In this document: positions 42,257 to 52,286 of the stretch, piece by piece
How positions within the stretch are numbered: the stretch's first letter is position 1
How the letters are laid out: the number at the start of each line of letters is the position of its first letter
The notes under the pieces: model-generated
Databases searched by the model: none
Seen by the model: only the letters and a program-made list of their open reading frames with translations
Told to the model about the DNA's origin: nothing
Position numbers and translations under genes: made by a program
NCBI GenBank assembly: GCA_947377275.1
Contig: CANCFV010000008.1
Coordinates: 1-63,882, forward strand
Length of the DNA stretch: 63,882 nucleotides
Direction of reading: 5' to 3'
Source: Burkholderiales bacterium
GTDB lineage: Bacteria; Pseudomonadota; Gammaproteobacteria; Burkholderiales; Burkholderiaceae_C

Positions 42257-44548
42257 ATGAACACCACCACCCTTGACAAGACCCAAACGGCCACCCACCC
42301 GATGGAGGGCAAGTGCCCCTTCGGCGGAGACCGGGTTGGCGGCGCATTCGCAACGCCACCGACCCTTGAGGACTGGTATCCGGACCGCCTGCGGGTGGAA
42401 CTGCTGCATCAGAACGGCCTGGCGGCGGACCCGCTGGGCCCGGATTTCGACCACGCCGCCGAGTTCGCCAAGCTCGACTTCGAGGCGCTGAAGAACGACA
42501 TCAAGCAGTTCCTGGCCACCTCGGTTGATTGGTGGCCGTCCGACTATCACCACTACGGCCCGCAGATGGTGCGCATGGCCTGGCACGCGGCCGGCACCTA
42601 CCGGATCGCCGACGGCCGAGGCGGCGCCGGCACGGCCATGCAGCGCTTTGCCCCCATCAGCAGCTGGTGGGACAACGGGAACACCGACAAGTCTCGCCGC
42701 CTGCTTCAGCCGATCAAGCACAAGTACGGCAACGGCTTGTCCTGGGGCGACCTCATGATCCTGACCGGCAACTGCGCGCTGGAAATCATGGGTGTCCCGA
42801 CCTATGGCTTTGGTGGCGGGCGGCGCGACGCCTGGGAGGCTGACAACGCGACGTATTGGGGCCCCGAGATCTGGGATCCGAAGAACGTCGACGGCTTCAA
42901 CAGCATGGTCACGCGCGACAAGCGCTGGCGCGGCCAGAACGGCGATGCCGACTACGACCTCGAAAATCCGCTGGCGGCAACGCACCAGGCGCTGATCTAC
43001 GTGAATCCGGAAGGTCCCTACGCCAATGGCGACCCCATGGGATCGGCCCGCGACATCCGCATCGCCTTCACCCGCATGGCGATGAACGACGAAGAGACCG
43101 TGGCGCTGATCGCGGGCGGCCACGCCTTCGGCAAGAGCCACGGCATGGTGTCGCCGAAAGATGTCGGACCGCCTCCCGAAATCGCGCCCATGGAGGCCAT
43201 GGGGCTGGGATGGGCCAATCCGGAGGGCCCGGGCTTTGCGCAATACACGATGACGAATGGGATCGAAGGCAGCTGGACACCCAACCCCACGCAGTGGGAC
43301 AACAGCTACCTCGAGAACCTGTTCAAGTTCGAATGGAGGCAGATCAAGAGCCCGGCCGGGGCACTGCAGTGGACGCCGATGGACCCGAATGCGCCCAAGA
43401 CACCCGATGCGCACGTCAAAGGTCAGATGAACGATTTGATGATGATGACCAGCGACATCGCGCTCAAGGTCGACCCCGAGTACCGCAAGGTCTGCGAGAA
43501 CTTCCTGGCAGACTTCGACGCCTTCACCCAAGCGTTCTCAAAGGCTTGGTACAAGCTGACCCACCGCGACATGGGGCCTGGGCATCGCTACCTCGGCCCT
43601 GAGGTGACGCTCGAGCCCGGCCTGCTCTGGCAGGACCCCTTGCCAGAGCGCAACCATGAGCTGGTCGACGAGGCGGACATCACTGCGTTGACGGAGGCCA
43701 TCCTCGCCACGGGCCTGTCGGTGTCTGATCTCGTCTTCACCGCTTTCTCTGCGGCCGCGACTTACCGCGACAGCGACAAGCGTGGCGGAGCAAACGGTGG
43801 GCGGCTGGCGTTGGCGCCGCAGAAGGACTGGGTGGTCAACCGCCGCGCAGCTCCGGTCGTCGAGCAGCTGCGCGCCACCATGGCTCACTTCAACGGCAGG
43901 CAGGGCAATGGCAAGCAGATCTCGCTGGCCGACATGATCGTTCTGGGCGGCTGCGCGGCCGTTGAACGCGCGGCTCATGCGGCGGGCATCGAGGCCACGG
44001 TGCCTTTCAAGCCCGGGCGGGTCGACACCACCCAGGAGCTCACCGATGTGGAGATGTTCGAGTGGTTGAAGCCGGTCGCGGACGGCTTTCGCAACTACAC
44101 CGATGAGCGCTTCGGGCAGATCTCTCAGGGTGTCGCTCCGGAAGCGTTCTTCCTCGACAAGGCCCACCTGATGAGCCTCTCCGCGCCGCAATGGACGGTG
44201 CTCACGGGCGGCTTGCGGGTGCTCAACGCGAACCACGATGCATCAGACCTCGGCATCTTCACGGACAAGGTCGGCGTGTTGACGAACGACTTCTTTGTCC
44301 ATCTCACCGACACCGATTTGGTCTGGGAGAAGGCCGAGGCGGATGGCATGAGCTTTGTGCTCAAAGATCGCGCATCGGGCGCCCCCAAATTCAGGGCATC
44401 ACGCAACGACTTGGTCTTCGGGGCGAACGCGCAGTTGCGTTCCATCTGCGATGTCTATGCCGGCAGCGACGGGCACCCACGTTTCGTGAATGACTTCATC
44501 CAAGTCTGGGACAAGGTGATGATGTTGGACCGCTTCGACGTCAAGTGA
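42257..44548 (+). CDS. katG: Catalase-peroxidase
   Basis: 763 aa heme enzyme that destroys H2O2 and has peroxidase activity. The distal set is Arg106, Trp109 and His110 in [13 protein letters not shown]. Tyr248 (LIYVNPEGP) and Met274 (RMAMNDEE) complete the Trp-Tyr-Met adduct needed for catalase activity, and the proximal heme ligand is His289 in GGHAFGK. The C-terminal half shows the usual degenerate duplicated domain. Start chosen at 42257 on family length; an ATG at 42249 is out of frame. No clear OxyR site is visible in the 213-bp divergent gap. Confidence 0.96.
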   Translation: MNTTTLDKTQTATHPMEGKCPFGGDRVGGAFATPPTLEDWYPDRLRVELLHQNGLAADPLGPDFDHAAEFAKLDFEALKNDIKQFLATSVDWWPSDYHHYGPQMVRMAWHAAGTYRIADGRGGAGTAMQRFAPISSWWDNGNTDKSRRLLQPIKHKYGNGLSWGDLMILTGNCALEIMGVPTYGFGGGRRDAWEADNATYWGPEIWDPKNVDGFNSMVTRDKRWRGQNGDADYDLENPLAATHQALIYVNPEGPYANGDPMGSARDIRIAFTRMAMNDEETVALIAGGHAFGKSHGMVSPKDVGPPPEIAPMEAMGLGWANPEGPGFAQYTMTNGIEGSWTPNPTQWDNSYLENLFKFEWRQIKSPAGALQWTPMDPNAPKTPDAHVKGQMNDLMMMTSDIALKVDPEYRKVCENFLADFDAFTQAFSKAWYKLTHRDMGPGHRYLGPEVTLEPGLLWQDPLPERNHELVDEADITALTEAILATGLSVSDLVFTAFSAAATYRDSDKRGGANGGRLALAPQKDWVVNRRAAPVVEQLRATMAHFNGRQGNGKQISLADMIVLGGCAAVERAAHAAGIEATVPFKPGRVDTTQELTDVEMFEWLKPVADGFRNYTDERFGQISQGVAPEAFFLDKAHLMSLSAPQWTVLTGGLRVLNANHDASDLGIFTDKVGVLTNDFFVHLTDTDLVWEKAEADGMSFVLKDRASGAPKFRASRNDLVFGANAQLRSICDVYAGSDGHPRFVNDFIQVWDKVMMLDRFDVK

Positions 44549-44570
44549 CACCTGCGCACGCCCATCCCGC

Positions 44571-44603
44571 ATTGACATTCAAATAAATGTGCATAATTCA
44601 CAT
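44571..44603 (+). promoter_or_regulatory. AT-rich promoter with an embedded palindrome before the PEP-CTERM gene
   Basis: A perfect -35 box TTGACA (44571-44576) precedes CATAAT (44591-44596, short 14-base spacer) or an overlapping later -10. An inverted repeat AATGTG-N7-CACATT (44585-44603) covers the -10 area and would fit an operator. The whole stretch is far richer in AT than its surroundings. Confidence 0.5.
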
Positions 44604-44688
44604 TAATTGATTTGGTGATCACGCTGTTCACAAGGGCATGAGGCCCTTGGGATGCCCCGCGCGACACCGCGTCGAAGGGGTTCCGTTC

Positions 44689-45480
44689 ATGTTCAAACGC
44701 GCATTGGTTTTTGCCTTCTGCTGTGCAGCTTTGGCGCCAGCCGTGGCCGACACGGTTCAATACAGCTTCTCTGGCACTTACAACGGTGTCAGCAATGGCA
44801 CGTCCGTGCCTTTGGCGTACACCGGCATGTTTTCTGTCACCGATCCGCTCGGGACGGACGTCAGGCCTGCCAATGCCGCGGACGTGAGCGCGCCCGCATT
44901 TGTCGGGGTCTGGGCGGGGGACTCCACTTTCTACCAAGGTGCCACCAACCTGCAGATCAACTTTGCCAACGGTGCATCGGTGAGCGCGCCTGAGCTCGAC
45001 ATCGTTGTCAACCACACCATGCTGGCTGGCCCGGGCTCACCCTATCCCTTGGGCTTGTCTGTGCAACTTTTCACCCGTGGCTTCGCCACCAACGGCATGA
45101 GTGCCTCCTTGGTGTGTCCGAATGGCACCCTTGATGCCGTTTGCGACGACAGTGGTGTCGATCCGCTTTACCGGCGTGGTGACGCCGCTGACGTGGCCGT
45201 AAAGCGCATGACCGGGGTGTATTTCGCCTTCTTTGGCGACCCCTTGTCAGCTCCCGGTGCCGGGGTTCCTCAGTTCGCAGAAACCTTCGGAGCCAGTGGT
45301 GGAGGTCTGGGCGTGTATTCGGTCACTGACTTGGGTGAGCCCGTGACGACGCTCACGCAATTCCAAACCTTGACTGCCACGAGCGTACCCTCATCGGTGC
45401 CCGAGCCATCCGCCTGGGCGCTGAGTGCACTGGGCATTGGATTTTGCCTGCTTCGTCGCAGGCAGTTGAGGGCAGCTTGA
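44689..45480 (+). CDS. PEP-CTERM sorting-domain protein
   Basis: 263 aa from the ATG at 44689. A signal peptide (MFKRALVFAFCCAALAPAVA) precedes a beta-rich body with no recognised domain. The C-terminus is a textbook PEP-CTERM signal: VPEPSAWALSALGIGFCLLR followed by Arg residues. Such proteins are processed by an exosortase and exported to the surface or matrix. No exosortase gene lies in this window. The body contains a Cys pair (CPNGTLDAVC) that may form a disulfide. Function unknown. Confidence 0.85.
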   Translation: MFKRALVFAFCCAALAPAVADTVQYSFSGTYNGVSNGTSVPLAYTGMFSVTDPLGTDVRPANAADVSAPAFVGVWAGDSTFYQGATNLQINFANGASVSAPELDIVVNHTMLAGPGSPYPLGLSVQLFTRGFATNGMSASLVCPNGTLDAVCDDSGVDPLYRRGDAADVAVKRMTGVYFAFFGDPLSAPGAGVPQFAETFGASGGGLGVYSVTDLGEPVTTLTQFQTLTATSVPSSVPEPSAWALSALGIGFCLLRRRQLRAA

Positions 45481-45498
45481 GCGGGCCAGCCTATGACA

Positions 45499-46173
45499 TC
45501 AGGCTTTGATGGGGTGATCCGCCTGGATCAGTTTCATCACGCCCTCGAACACCTTTGAGGACGCGGCCACCAGGGCTTGAGTCGGTTCTTTGTAGCCGCC
45601 CAGCACCCAGTGTGTGATGGGCTGGCTCACCGCACCGATCAGCGCGAGGCCCAGCATGCGTTGCTCATCCTCATTGACTTGCCAGTGTGGAAACATCTGG
45701 CGGGCAAAGCCAACCACCAGGTCCGCGAAGCCGCTGACATTGCGCATATAAGTCTCGTCCACCCGTGTGCTCAGGCCGAGCACCTCCAGCCAGCACACGC
45801 GGGCTACGCAAGGGTTTGAGGCCATCTCAAACAGGGCGTTCAATCCGGCTCGCACCACAGTCATGACATCGGTCGTGCCGGGCAGGGCGCCCACCATTTC
45901 GGCCACAACCGCGCGTTGCAGTTGCTCGAATTGCTGCTGGTACACCGCAATCAAGAGGTCCTCGGTGCTGCTGAACGATTCGTAAAAGTAGCGATCTGTC
46001 AGCTCGGCCTGCTTGCACAGTTGCCGAACGGTGGCGGTACGGTAGCCCGTGGTGCCAAACACGTGCAAGCCAGCGTCCATGAACTTTTGGCGGCGTGTCG
46101 CCATGCGGTCGACCAGTTTTTGCCCTCCGTAGACGCGGCCTGCCGGTTCGCTGTTTTGCGCTGTGCTGGTCAT
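45499..46173 (-). CDS. TetR-family transcriptional regulator
   Basis: 224 aa from the ATG at 46173. The helix-turn-helix lies at residues about 30-75 (FGTTGYRTATVRQLCKQAEL then TDRYFYESFSSTEDLL). The remaining helical domain binds an unknown effector. Divergent from the Baeyer-Villiger monooxygenase gene; palindromic direct repeats in the 78-bp gap are its likely operators. Probably a repressor released by the monooxygenase substrate. Confidence 0.9.
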   Translation of the reverse strand: MTSTAQNSEPAGRVYGGQKLVDRMATRRQKFMDAGLHVFGTTGYRTATVRQLCKQAELTDRYFYESFSSTEDLLIAVYQQQFEQLQRAVVAEMVGALPGTTDVMTVVRAGLNALFEMASNPCVARVCWLEVLGLSTRVDETYMRNVSGFADLVVGFARQMFPHWQVNEDEQRMLGLALIGAVSQPITHWVLGGYKEPTQALVAASSKVFEGVMKLIQADHPIKA

Positions 46174-46182
46174 GCCTCTATT

Positions 46183-46230
46183 TGACGACATTCATCGTCA
46201 CTTGTAAACTGACGTTGTTCATCTTCACTT
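46183..46230. promoter_or_regulatory. Tandem TetR operator-like repeats
   Basis: TGACGA-CATTCA-TCGTCA (46183-46200) is an exact 6-bp-arm dyad. A related copy starting TGACG and ending TTCA lies at 46211-46228. The two copies also form a 19-bp direct repeat (46185-46203 and 46212-46230, mostly conserved), offset by 27 bp. They fill the 78-bp divergent promoter between tetR-type and monooxygenase genes. Confidence 0.65.
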
Positions 46231-46251
46231 TACGCCCCAGGCGTTTCGTCC

Positions 46252-47709
46252 ATGCAGCAACACACCGCCATCATCATCGGCAGCGGCTTCGGTGGCCAGG
46301 CCGCAGCCATCAACCTCCGTCGCATTGGCGTTGAAGACTTCCTGATCCTCGAGCGTCGCGCTTGGATGGGTGGAACCTGGAGCCAGAACAGCTACCCCGG
46401 TGCAGCGGTGGACGTGCAGTCACCTCTGTATTCGCTCTCGTTCGAGCCCTACAAGTGGACGCAAATGTTCGCTGAGCAAGACGAGTTGGTCGAGTACACC
46501 AACCATGTCTTGAACAAACACGGCCTGCGCGAGAAGACGCGCCTGAACGCGAACGTGCTGCGTGTGCAGTGGGACGAGGCCAAGGGTCTGTGGGAGATCG
46601 AAACCGAGGGGCAGGGCAGCTTCTTCGCCAAGTTCCTGATCAACGCCTCAGGCCCATTGAGCACGCCGGTGATTCCCGCGTTCAAGGGCCGAGACACGTT
46701 CAAAGGGCAGACCTTCCACACGAATGCCTGGGATCACAGCTACGACATCCAGGGCAAGCGGGTGGCCATCATTGGCAGCGGTGCCAGCGCGGCCCAGGTG
46801 ATCCCGGCGATTGCGCCGAAGGTAGGCAAGCTGGATGTGTTTCAGCGCACGCCGCACTGGGTGTTGCCGCGACCCGATCGCGTTTTCTCGGCTTTCGAGC
46901 GCAGCCTGTTGGGCTCCAAGCTGGTCTACAAGGCCTTGCGCACGGCCATTTACTGGGGTTTGGAGAGCCGCGTCATTGGCTTCAAGTACTCCCAGACCAT
47001 GCTCAACCTGGTCGCGAAGCAAACGGCGCTCAAGCACATCCGCACGCAACTCAAAGACCCGAAGCTGCAAGCCGCGGTGACGCCCGACTACACGATCGGT
47101 TGCAAACGCATCATCCTCTCGAGCACCTTGTACCCCGCGTTGGCGCGGCCCAACGTGCAGTTGCACACCCGTGACGACGGCATCGCCGAAATCAACGATC
47201 GCGGCATCTTGACCACCAAGGGCGAGCAGATTGACCTCGACCTCATCGTGTATTCCACCGGTTATGACGCCACCGATGGCGTCATCTCTTACCCGGTGAT
47301 TGGCAAAAACGGCGTGTCGGTGCAAGACAAGTGGCACGAGTTCCCGCGCGCCTACCTGGGCACCACCTTGCCCGGCTTCCCGAACTTCTTTGTGGTGACT
47401 GGCCCCAACACGGGCATTGGCCACACCTCGGCCATCTTCGTGATCGAGGCGCAGATGGAATACATCTGCCGGGCCATTGCGGCCGTTCAATCGCGCAAGG
47501 GCCGCACCATCGAGGTCACGCCCGAAGCCGAAAACGACTACACCACCATGATCCACCGCGAGATGAAGCAGACGGTGTGGCAATCGGGCGGGTGCAACAG
47601 CTGGTACCAAAGCAAGAGCGGTCATGTCATCGCCATGTTCCCGGGGTTCAGCTTCACGTTCCGGCAACTGGCCAAGGCCTTCAAGGCCAAGCACCACCTG
47701 TTCACTTGA
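46252..47709 (+). CDS. Baeyer-Villiger-type flavin monooxygenase
   Basis: 485 aa. FAD motif GSGFGG at 10-15, NADPH motif GSGASA at 175-180, and the full Baeyer-Villiger fingerprint FxGxxxHxxxWD as Phe150-Gly152-His156-Trp160-Asp161. It inserts oxygen next to a ketone, giving an ester or lactone. The alpha/beta hydrolase gene 44 bp downstream could cleave that ester. The TetR gene is divergent. The substrate is not readable; cyclic or long-chain ketones are typical. Confidence 0.92.
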   Translation: MQQHTAIIIGSGFGGQAAAINLRRIGVEDFLILERRAWMGGTWSQNSYPGAAVDVQSPLYSLSFEPYKWTQMFAEQDELVEYTNHVLNKHGLREKTRLNANVLRVQWDEAKGLWEIETEGQGSFFAKFLINASGPLSTPVIPAFKGRDTFKGQTFHTNAWDHSYDIQGKRVAIIGSGASAAQVIPAIAPKVGKLDVFQRTPHWVLPRPDRVFSAFERSLLGSKLVYKALRTAIYWGLESRVIGFKYSQTMLNLVAKQTALKHIRTQLKDPKLQAAVTPDYTIGCKRIILSSTLYPALARPNVQLHTRDDGIAEINDRGILTTKGEQIDLDLIVYSTGYDATDGVISYPVIGKNGVSVQDKWHEFPRAYLGTTLPGFPNFFVVTGPNTGIGHTSAIFVIEAQMEYICRAIAAVQSRKGRTIEVTPEAENDYTTMIHREMKQTVWQSGGCNSWYQSKSGHVIAMFPGFSFTFRQLAKAFKAKHHLFT

Positions 47710-47753
47710 CACGCTCGGGTGCCCCGGTTTTCCATTCTCTCAAGCAGTACCCC

Positions 47754-48695
47754 ATGACATTGAACTTCAAGGCCGTTCTGGCCGCAGTGGCTGGCGCAGC
47801 CGCATTGGCCTGGTCTTACGCCACTTATCCACGCATCGGGCAGCTCACCTATGACCTGGGTGCCGCAGTCGAGTCTCGCCTGTATGGCTTGCACAAAGAA
47901 ACCGTGCAAGTTGACGGCATCCCGATCACGCTGTATCGATCAGCAGGTGAGGGCGAGGCCATCTTGATGCTGCACGGCTTCAGCGCCGACAAAGACGTTT
48001 GGGCTCGCTTTGCGCGGCACTTCACAGGCAAGCACACGGTGATCATCCCCGACCTGCCTGGGCACGGTGAAACCGGTTTCAAGCCCGAGTGGTCATACAC
48101 CGCGTCGGCCCAGGCTGCGCGGCTGGTCATGCTCATGGACCAGTTGGGTGTGAAGAAAGCGCACGTGATTGGCAACTCCATGGGTGGCTACATCACCGCG
48201 CAGATGGCGTTGACCTACCCTGATCGCGTGCTCTCGGCTGGTTTGGTGGACCCTGCCGGTTTAGCCCAGCCCACACCCAGCGAAATGCAGCGCATGTTGG
48301 CCGAAGGCCGCAACCCCTTCCTGATCCAATCGCGTGAGGACTTTGCCAAGTTCTACCCCATGACCATGGCCTCGCCGCCATGGATGCCCGGGCATGTGCT
48401 GGACGCCATCGCAGATCAGTACATCACCCGTCGCCCCGAGCTGGCGATCATCTTCCCGCAAGCACACCAGCCCACCGACCTGCAGGCGAACGTGTCTCAG
48501 ATCAAGGCGCCGACCCTGTTGCTGTGGGGCAAGGAAGACCGCCTGATCGATGTCAGCGCCGTGCCCGTTTGGAAAGCGGCACTGCCGCAAGCCATGGTGG
48601 TGGTGTGGGATGGCGTTGGCCACATGCCCATGGTTGAGCGCCCCGCGGACACGGCAGAGCTCTACCAGCGCTTCCTCGCGACGCAACATCGCTGA
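47754..48695 (+). CDS. Alpha/beta hydrolase (esterase/lipase-like)
   Basis: 313 aa from the ATG at 47754. The first about 22 residues are hydrophobic (membrane anchor or signal). The fold shows the oxyanion HGFSADKD, nucleophile Ser142 in GNSMGG, an acid Asp in WGKEDRLID and His in GVGHMPMVE. Placed 44 bp after the monooxygenase gene, it is the probable esterase of the same pathway. GC-rich antisense frames here are shadows. Confidence 0.9.
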   Translation: MTLNFKAVLAAVAGAAALAWSYATYPRIGQLTYDLGAAVESRLYGLHKETVQVDGIPITLYRSAGEGEAILMLHGFSADKDVWARFARHFTGKHTVIIPDLPGHGETGFKPEWSYTASAQAARLVMLMDQLGVKKAHVIGNSMGGYITAQMALTYPDRVLSAGLVDPAGLAQPTPSEMQRMLAEGRNPFLIQSREDFAKFYPMTMASPPWMPGHVLDAIADQYITRRPELAIIFPQAHQPTDLQANVSQIKAPTLLLWGKEDRLIDVSAVPVWKAALPQAMVVVWDGVGHMPMVERPADTAELYQRFLATQHR

Positions 48696-48759
48696 CCTTT
48701 GGGCAGGCGTTGCGGCCACGCTGGGCGCCAGGCCGATCGTTATGATGTACGCCTGTTGA

Positions 48760-49404
<645 letters not shown>

Positions 49405-49428
49405 GCCCCATCGAGTGGCTCAACCATG

Positions 49429-49456
49429 AAAAAAGGAGCCCGCAGGCTCCTTTTTT
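49429..49456. terminator. Bidirectional terminator between tadA and the ETF-QO gene
   Basis: AAAAAAGGAGCC / GGCTCCTTTTTT is a 12-bp perfect stem with a 4-base loop (CGCA), A-rich on one side and T-rich on the other. It can terminate both convergent genes. Confidence 0.92.
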
Positions 49457-49459
49457 GCA

Positions 49460-51148
49460 TCACATCCCAGCGTAGTTGGGACCGCCGCCGCCCTCAGGCG
49501 TGACCCAGACGATGTTCTGGGTAGGGTCCTTGATGTCGCAGGTCTTGCAGTGCACGCAGTTCTGCGCATTGATCACCAAGCGGTCGCTGTTGTCTTCGTT
49601 CTTGACGAACTCATACACGCCAGCGGGGCAGTAACGCGACTCAGGCCCAGCGTACTTGGCCAGGTTGATGTTCACGGGCACCGAGGCGTTTTTGAGCGTC
49701 AAGTGCGCTGGCTGGTGCTCTTCGTGGTTCGTGTTGGACACGAACACCGAGCTCAGGCGGTCGAAGGTGTACTTGCCATCGGGCTTGGGGTACTCGATCT
49801 TGGCGCACTCGGCCGCGGGCTTGAGGAAGGTGTGGTCTGCCGCAGGGTTCTTGAGCGTCCAAGGCGGTGCCTTGAAGCCCAGCTTGGGCAGCAACCAATG
49901 TTCGACACCGGTCATGGCCATGCCAACGTACATGCCCTTCTTGAACCAGGGCTTGAAGTTGCTGGCACCGTTCAGCTCTTCATGCAGCCAGCTTTGTTCG
50001 AAGGCCGCGGGGTAAGCGCTCAGTTCGTCGTGCTGACGGCCACCGACCACAGCTTCAAACGCGGCTTCTGCGCACAGCATGCCCGACTTGATTGCAGCGT
50101 GGCTGCCCTTGATGCGCGAGGCGTTCATGTAGCCTGCGTCGCAACCGATCAGGGCGCCGCCAGGGAACACGGTCTTGGGCAGGCTGGGCAGCATGCCGTT
50201 GTTGATGGCACGGGCGCCATAGCTCAGGCGCTTGCCGCCTTCGATGTGAGCCATGATGCTGGGGTGCTTCTTCCAGCGCTGCATTTCTTCGAAGGGGCTC
50301 AGCCAGGGGTTCTTGTAGTCCAGGCCGACCACAAAGCCCAAGGTCACCTTGTTGCCTTCGAGGTGGTACAAGAAGCCGCCACCGAAAGTTTCGGTGTCCA
50401 TGGGCCAGCCGGCGGTGTGCACGACCAGACCAGGTTTGGCCTTGGCGGGGTCGATTTCCCACAGTTCTTTGATGCCGATGCCAAAGCTTTGCGGGGCCTT
50501 GCCAGCGTCCAGCTTGAAGTTGGCGATCAGTTGCTTGCCCAGGTGGCCGCGCGCACCTTCCGCGAAGACGGTGTATTTGCCCAGCAGTTCCATGCCCAGC
50601 TGGAAGTTGTCGGTGGGTTCGCCCGACTTGTCGACACCCATGTTGCCGGTGGCCACGCCCTTGACGGAGCCGTCGTCGTTGTAAAGCACTTCGGCAGCCG
50701 CGAAGCCCGGGAAGATTTCAACGCCCAATGCTTCGGCTTGCTCGGCCAACCAGCGGGTCACGGCGCCCAGGCTGATGACGTAGTTGCCTTCGTTGTGGAA
50801 GTTGTTCGGCACGAACGCGTCGGGGGTCTTGAAGACACCGGTTTCATTCGTCAAGAACAGCACTTCGTCAGACGTGACGGGCTGGTTCAGCGGGGCGCCC
50901 AGCTCTTTCCAGTTGGGGAACAGCTCGGTGATCGAACGGGGGTCCATCACGGCGCCCGACAAAATGTGCGCGCCAGGCTCGGAGCCCTTTTCCAGCACGA
51001 CGACGTTGATTTCCTTGCCGGCCTTTTCAGCCAGTTGTTTCAGGCGGATGGCTGTCGACAAACCGCCAGGGCCAGCGCCGACGATCACGACGTCGTATTC
51101 CATCGACTCACGGGGGCCAAACTGCGCAAGGATTTCCTGGGGCGTCAT
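49460..51148 (-). CDS. Electron-transfer flavoprotein-ubiquinone oxidoreductase
   Basis: 562 aa, normal length. It carries electrons from ETF to ubiquinone at the inner membrane. The FAD motif is VIVGAGPGGLSTAIRLK. The C-terminal 4Fe-4S domain has CPAGVYEF and NCVHCKTCDIKDP. GGALIGCDAGYMNASRIKGS is conserved. The gene is monocistronic, between a bidirectional terminator and the divergent SDR gene. It supports acyl-CoA and amino-acid dehydrogenases. Confidence 0.95.
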   Translation of the reverse strand: MTPQEILAQFGPRESMEYDVVIVGAGPGGLSTAIRLKQLAEKAGKEINVVVLEKGSEPGAHILSGAVMDPRSITELFPNWKELGAPLNQPVTSDEVLFLTNETGVFKTPDAFVPNNFHNEGNYVISLGAVTRWLAEQAEALGVEIFPGFAAAEVLYNDDGSVKGVATGNMGVDKSGEPTDNFQLGMELLGKYTVFAEGARGHLGKQLIANFKLDAGKAPQSFGIGIKELWEIDPAKAKPGLVVHTAGWPMDTETFGGGFLYHLEGNKVTLGFVVGLDYKNPWLSPFEEMQRWKKHPSIMAHIEGGKRLSYGARAINNGMLPSLPKTVFPGGALIGCDAGYMNASRIKGSHAAIKSGMLCAEAAFEAVVGGRQHDELSAYPAAFEQSWLHEELNGASNFKPWFKKGMYVGMAMTGVEHWLLPKLGFKAPPWTLKNPAADHTFLKPAAECAKIEYPKPDGKYTFDRLSSVFVSNTNHEEHQPAHLTLKNASVPVNINLAKYAGPESRYCPAGVYEFVKNEDNSDRLVINAQNCVHCKTCDIKDPTQNIVWVTPEGGGGPNYAGM

Positions 51149-51204
51149 CGTGCTTCTTTCTGTTCGAGCAAACAGGTATTGCTTGTTTTTGAAACGGGTG
51201 CGCG

Positions 51205-51233
51205 ATTCTAAGCGGTGTCTGTGCGCCCCTGAA
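51205..51233 (-). promoter_or_regulatory. Putative promoter of the ETF-QO gene
   Basis: Minus strand: -35 TTCAGG (51228-51233), 17-base spacer, -10 TAGAAT (51205-51210), about 55 bp upstream of the ATG. A reasonable sigma-70 match; not proven. Confidence 0.5.
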
Positions 51234-51273
51234 CATGGATTCTCGCAAAAATAGCACGATCGTTCGAAAATGT

Positions 51274-51291
51274 CCCCCGCATTGGCGGGGG
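51274..51291. repeat. GC-rich hairpin upstream of the SDR gene
   Basis: CCCCCGC-ATTG-GCGGGGG, a 7-bp perfect stem in the divergent gap 134 bp before the SDR start. There is no T-tract. Role unknown. Confidence 0.4.
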
Positions 51292-51424
51292 CTCCAGGAA
51301 CGCGGGAATTCCTGCCCTCTCCAAAGGGGATGAGCCTGCGACAGCCGTGCTAATGTTTCGCCATGCGGTGACGTGTGAATGACGCCGTCGCGCTCGATGG
51401 CATGAGATTTGAGGAGCAATTTGA

Positions 51425-52210
51425 ATGAGCTACACCCTTGACCTGTCCGGCCGCGTGGCCTTGATCACCGGCGCCTCCAGCGGCCTGGGCACGCAGTTCG
51501 CCCACACCCTGGCCAAGGCGGGGGCTGCGGTGGTGTTGGCGGGGCGCCGCATCGAGCGGCTCAAAACGCTGCGCTCTGAAATCGAAGCCTATGGAGGCGA
51601 CGCGCATGCCGTGTCTTTGGACGTGACCGATCTGGACAGCGTCAAGTCCGCCGTGGCTCACGCAGAGACCGAGGTCGGTCCCATCGACATCCTGATCAAC
51701 AACTCCGGTGTGAGCACCACCGAGCGCCTTATCGACGTCACCGAAGACAGCTACGACTTCGTGTTCAACACCAACACGCGCGGTGCGTTTTTCGTGGCGC
51801 AAGAGGTGGCCAAGCGCATGCTGGCCCGTGCCAAAGGCTCGGCGCCTGGCACTTACACCGGCGGCCGCATCATCAACATCGCTTCGGCCGCGGGCTTGCG
51901 CACCATGCCGCAAATCGGCGTGTACTGCATGAGCAAGGCCGCCACTATCCACATGACCAAGGTGATGGCCGCCGAGTGGGGGCGCTTTGGCATCACCAGC
52001 AACGCCGTTTGCCCGGGCTACATCGACACCGAGATCAACCACCACCATTGGGACACCGAGGGCGGTAAGAAGCTGGTCAGCATGCTGCCGCGCAAGCGCG
52101 TGGGGCAGCCCAAAGACCTGGACGCGCTGGTGGTGATGTTGTGCTCTGCCGAGAGCGATTTCATCAACGGCGCCGTGATTTCGGCCGACGACGGCATGGT
52201 GGCGGCCTGA
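51425..52210 (+). CDS. Short-chain dehydrogenase/reductase (3-ketoacyl reductase-like)
   Basis: 261 aa. Cofactor motif TGASSGLGTQF at residues about 15-25, NNSG at about 93, catalytic Ser in NIASAAG and Tyr-Lys in YCMSKAA, and VISADDGMVA at the end. FabG-like but not in a fatty-acid synthesis operon. It precedes a thioesterase gene by 76 bp, suggesting a role in acyl-CoA or ketone metabolism. Confidence 0.88.
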   Translation: MSYTLDLSGRVALITGASSGLGTQFAHTLAKAGAAVVLAGRRIERLKTLRSEIEAYGGDAHAVSLDVTDLDSVKSAVAHAETEVGPIDILINNSGVSTTERLIDVTEDSYDFVFNTNTRGAFFVAQEVAKRMLARAKGSAPGTYTGGRIINIASAAGLRTMPQIGVYCMSKAATIHMTKVMAAEWGRFGITSNAVCPGYIDTEINHHHWDTEGGKKLVSMLPRKRVGQPKDLDALVVMLCSAESDFINGAVISADDGMVAA

Positions 52211-52286
52211 GGCCTTGAAGTTGCGCGACGTGCCCGCACGTGCAGCACCAAGTTCTCATCAACCTGTGCATCTCATTTGAATCGCC

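Noticed and set aside
41840-43531. 563-codon minus-strand frame antisense to katG
   Set aside because: Only the last 67 codons have meaning (the fasciclin remnant, with its own ribosome site). The rest is a His/Arg-rich mirror of katG codons.
49550-51211. 553-codon plus-strand frame antisense to the ETF-QO gene
   Set aside because: Val/Gln/Gly/His-rich composition without domains, lying wholly over a confidently identified enzyme; a GC-skew shadow.
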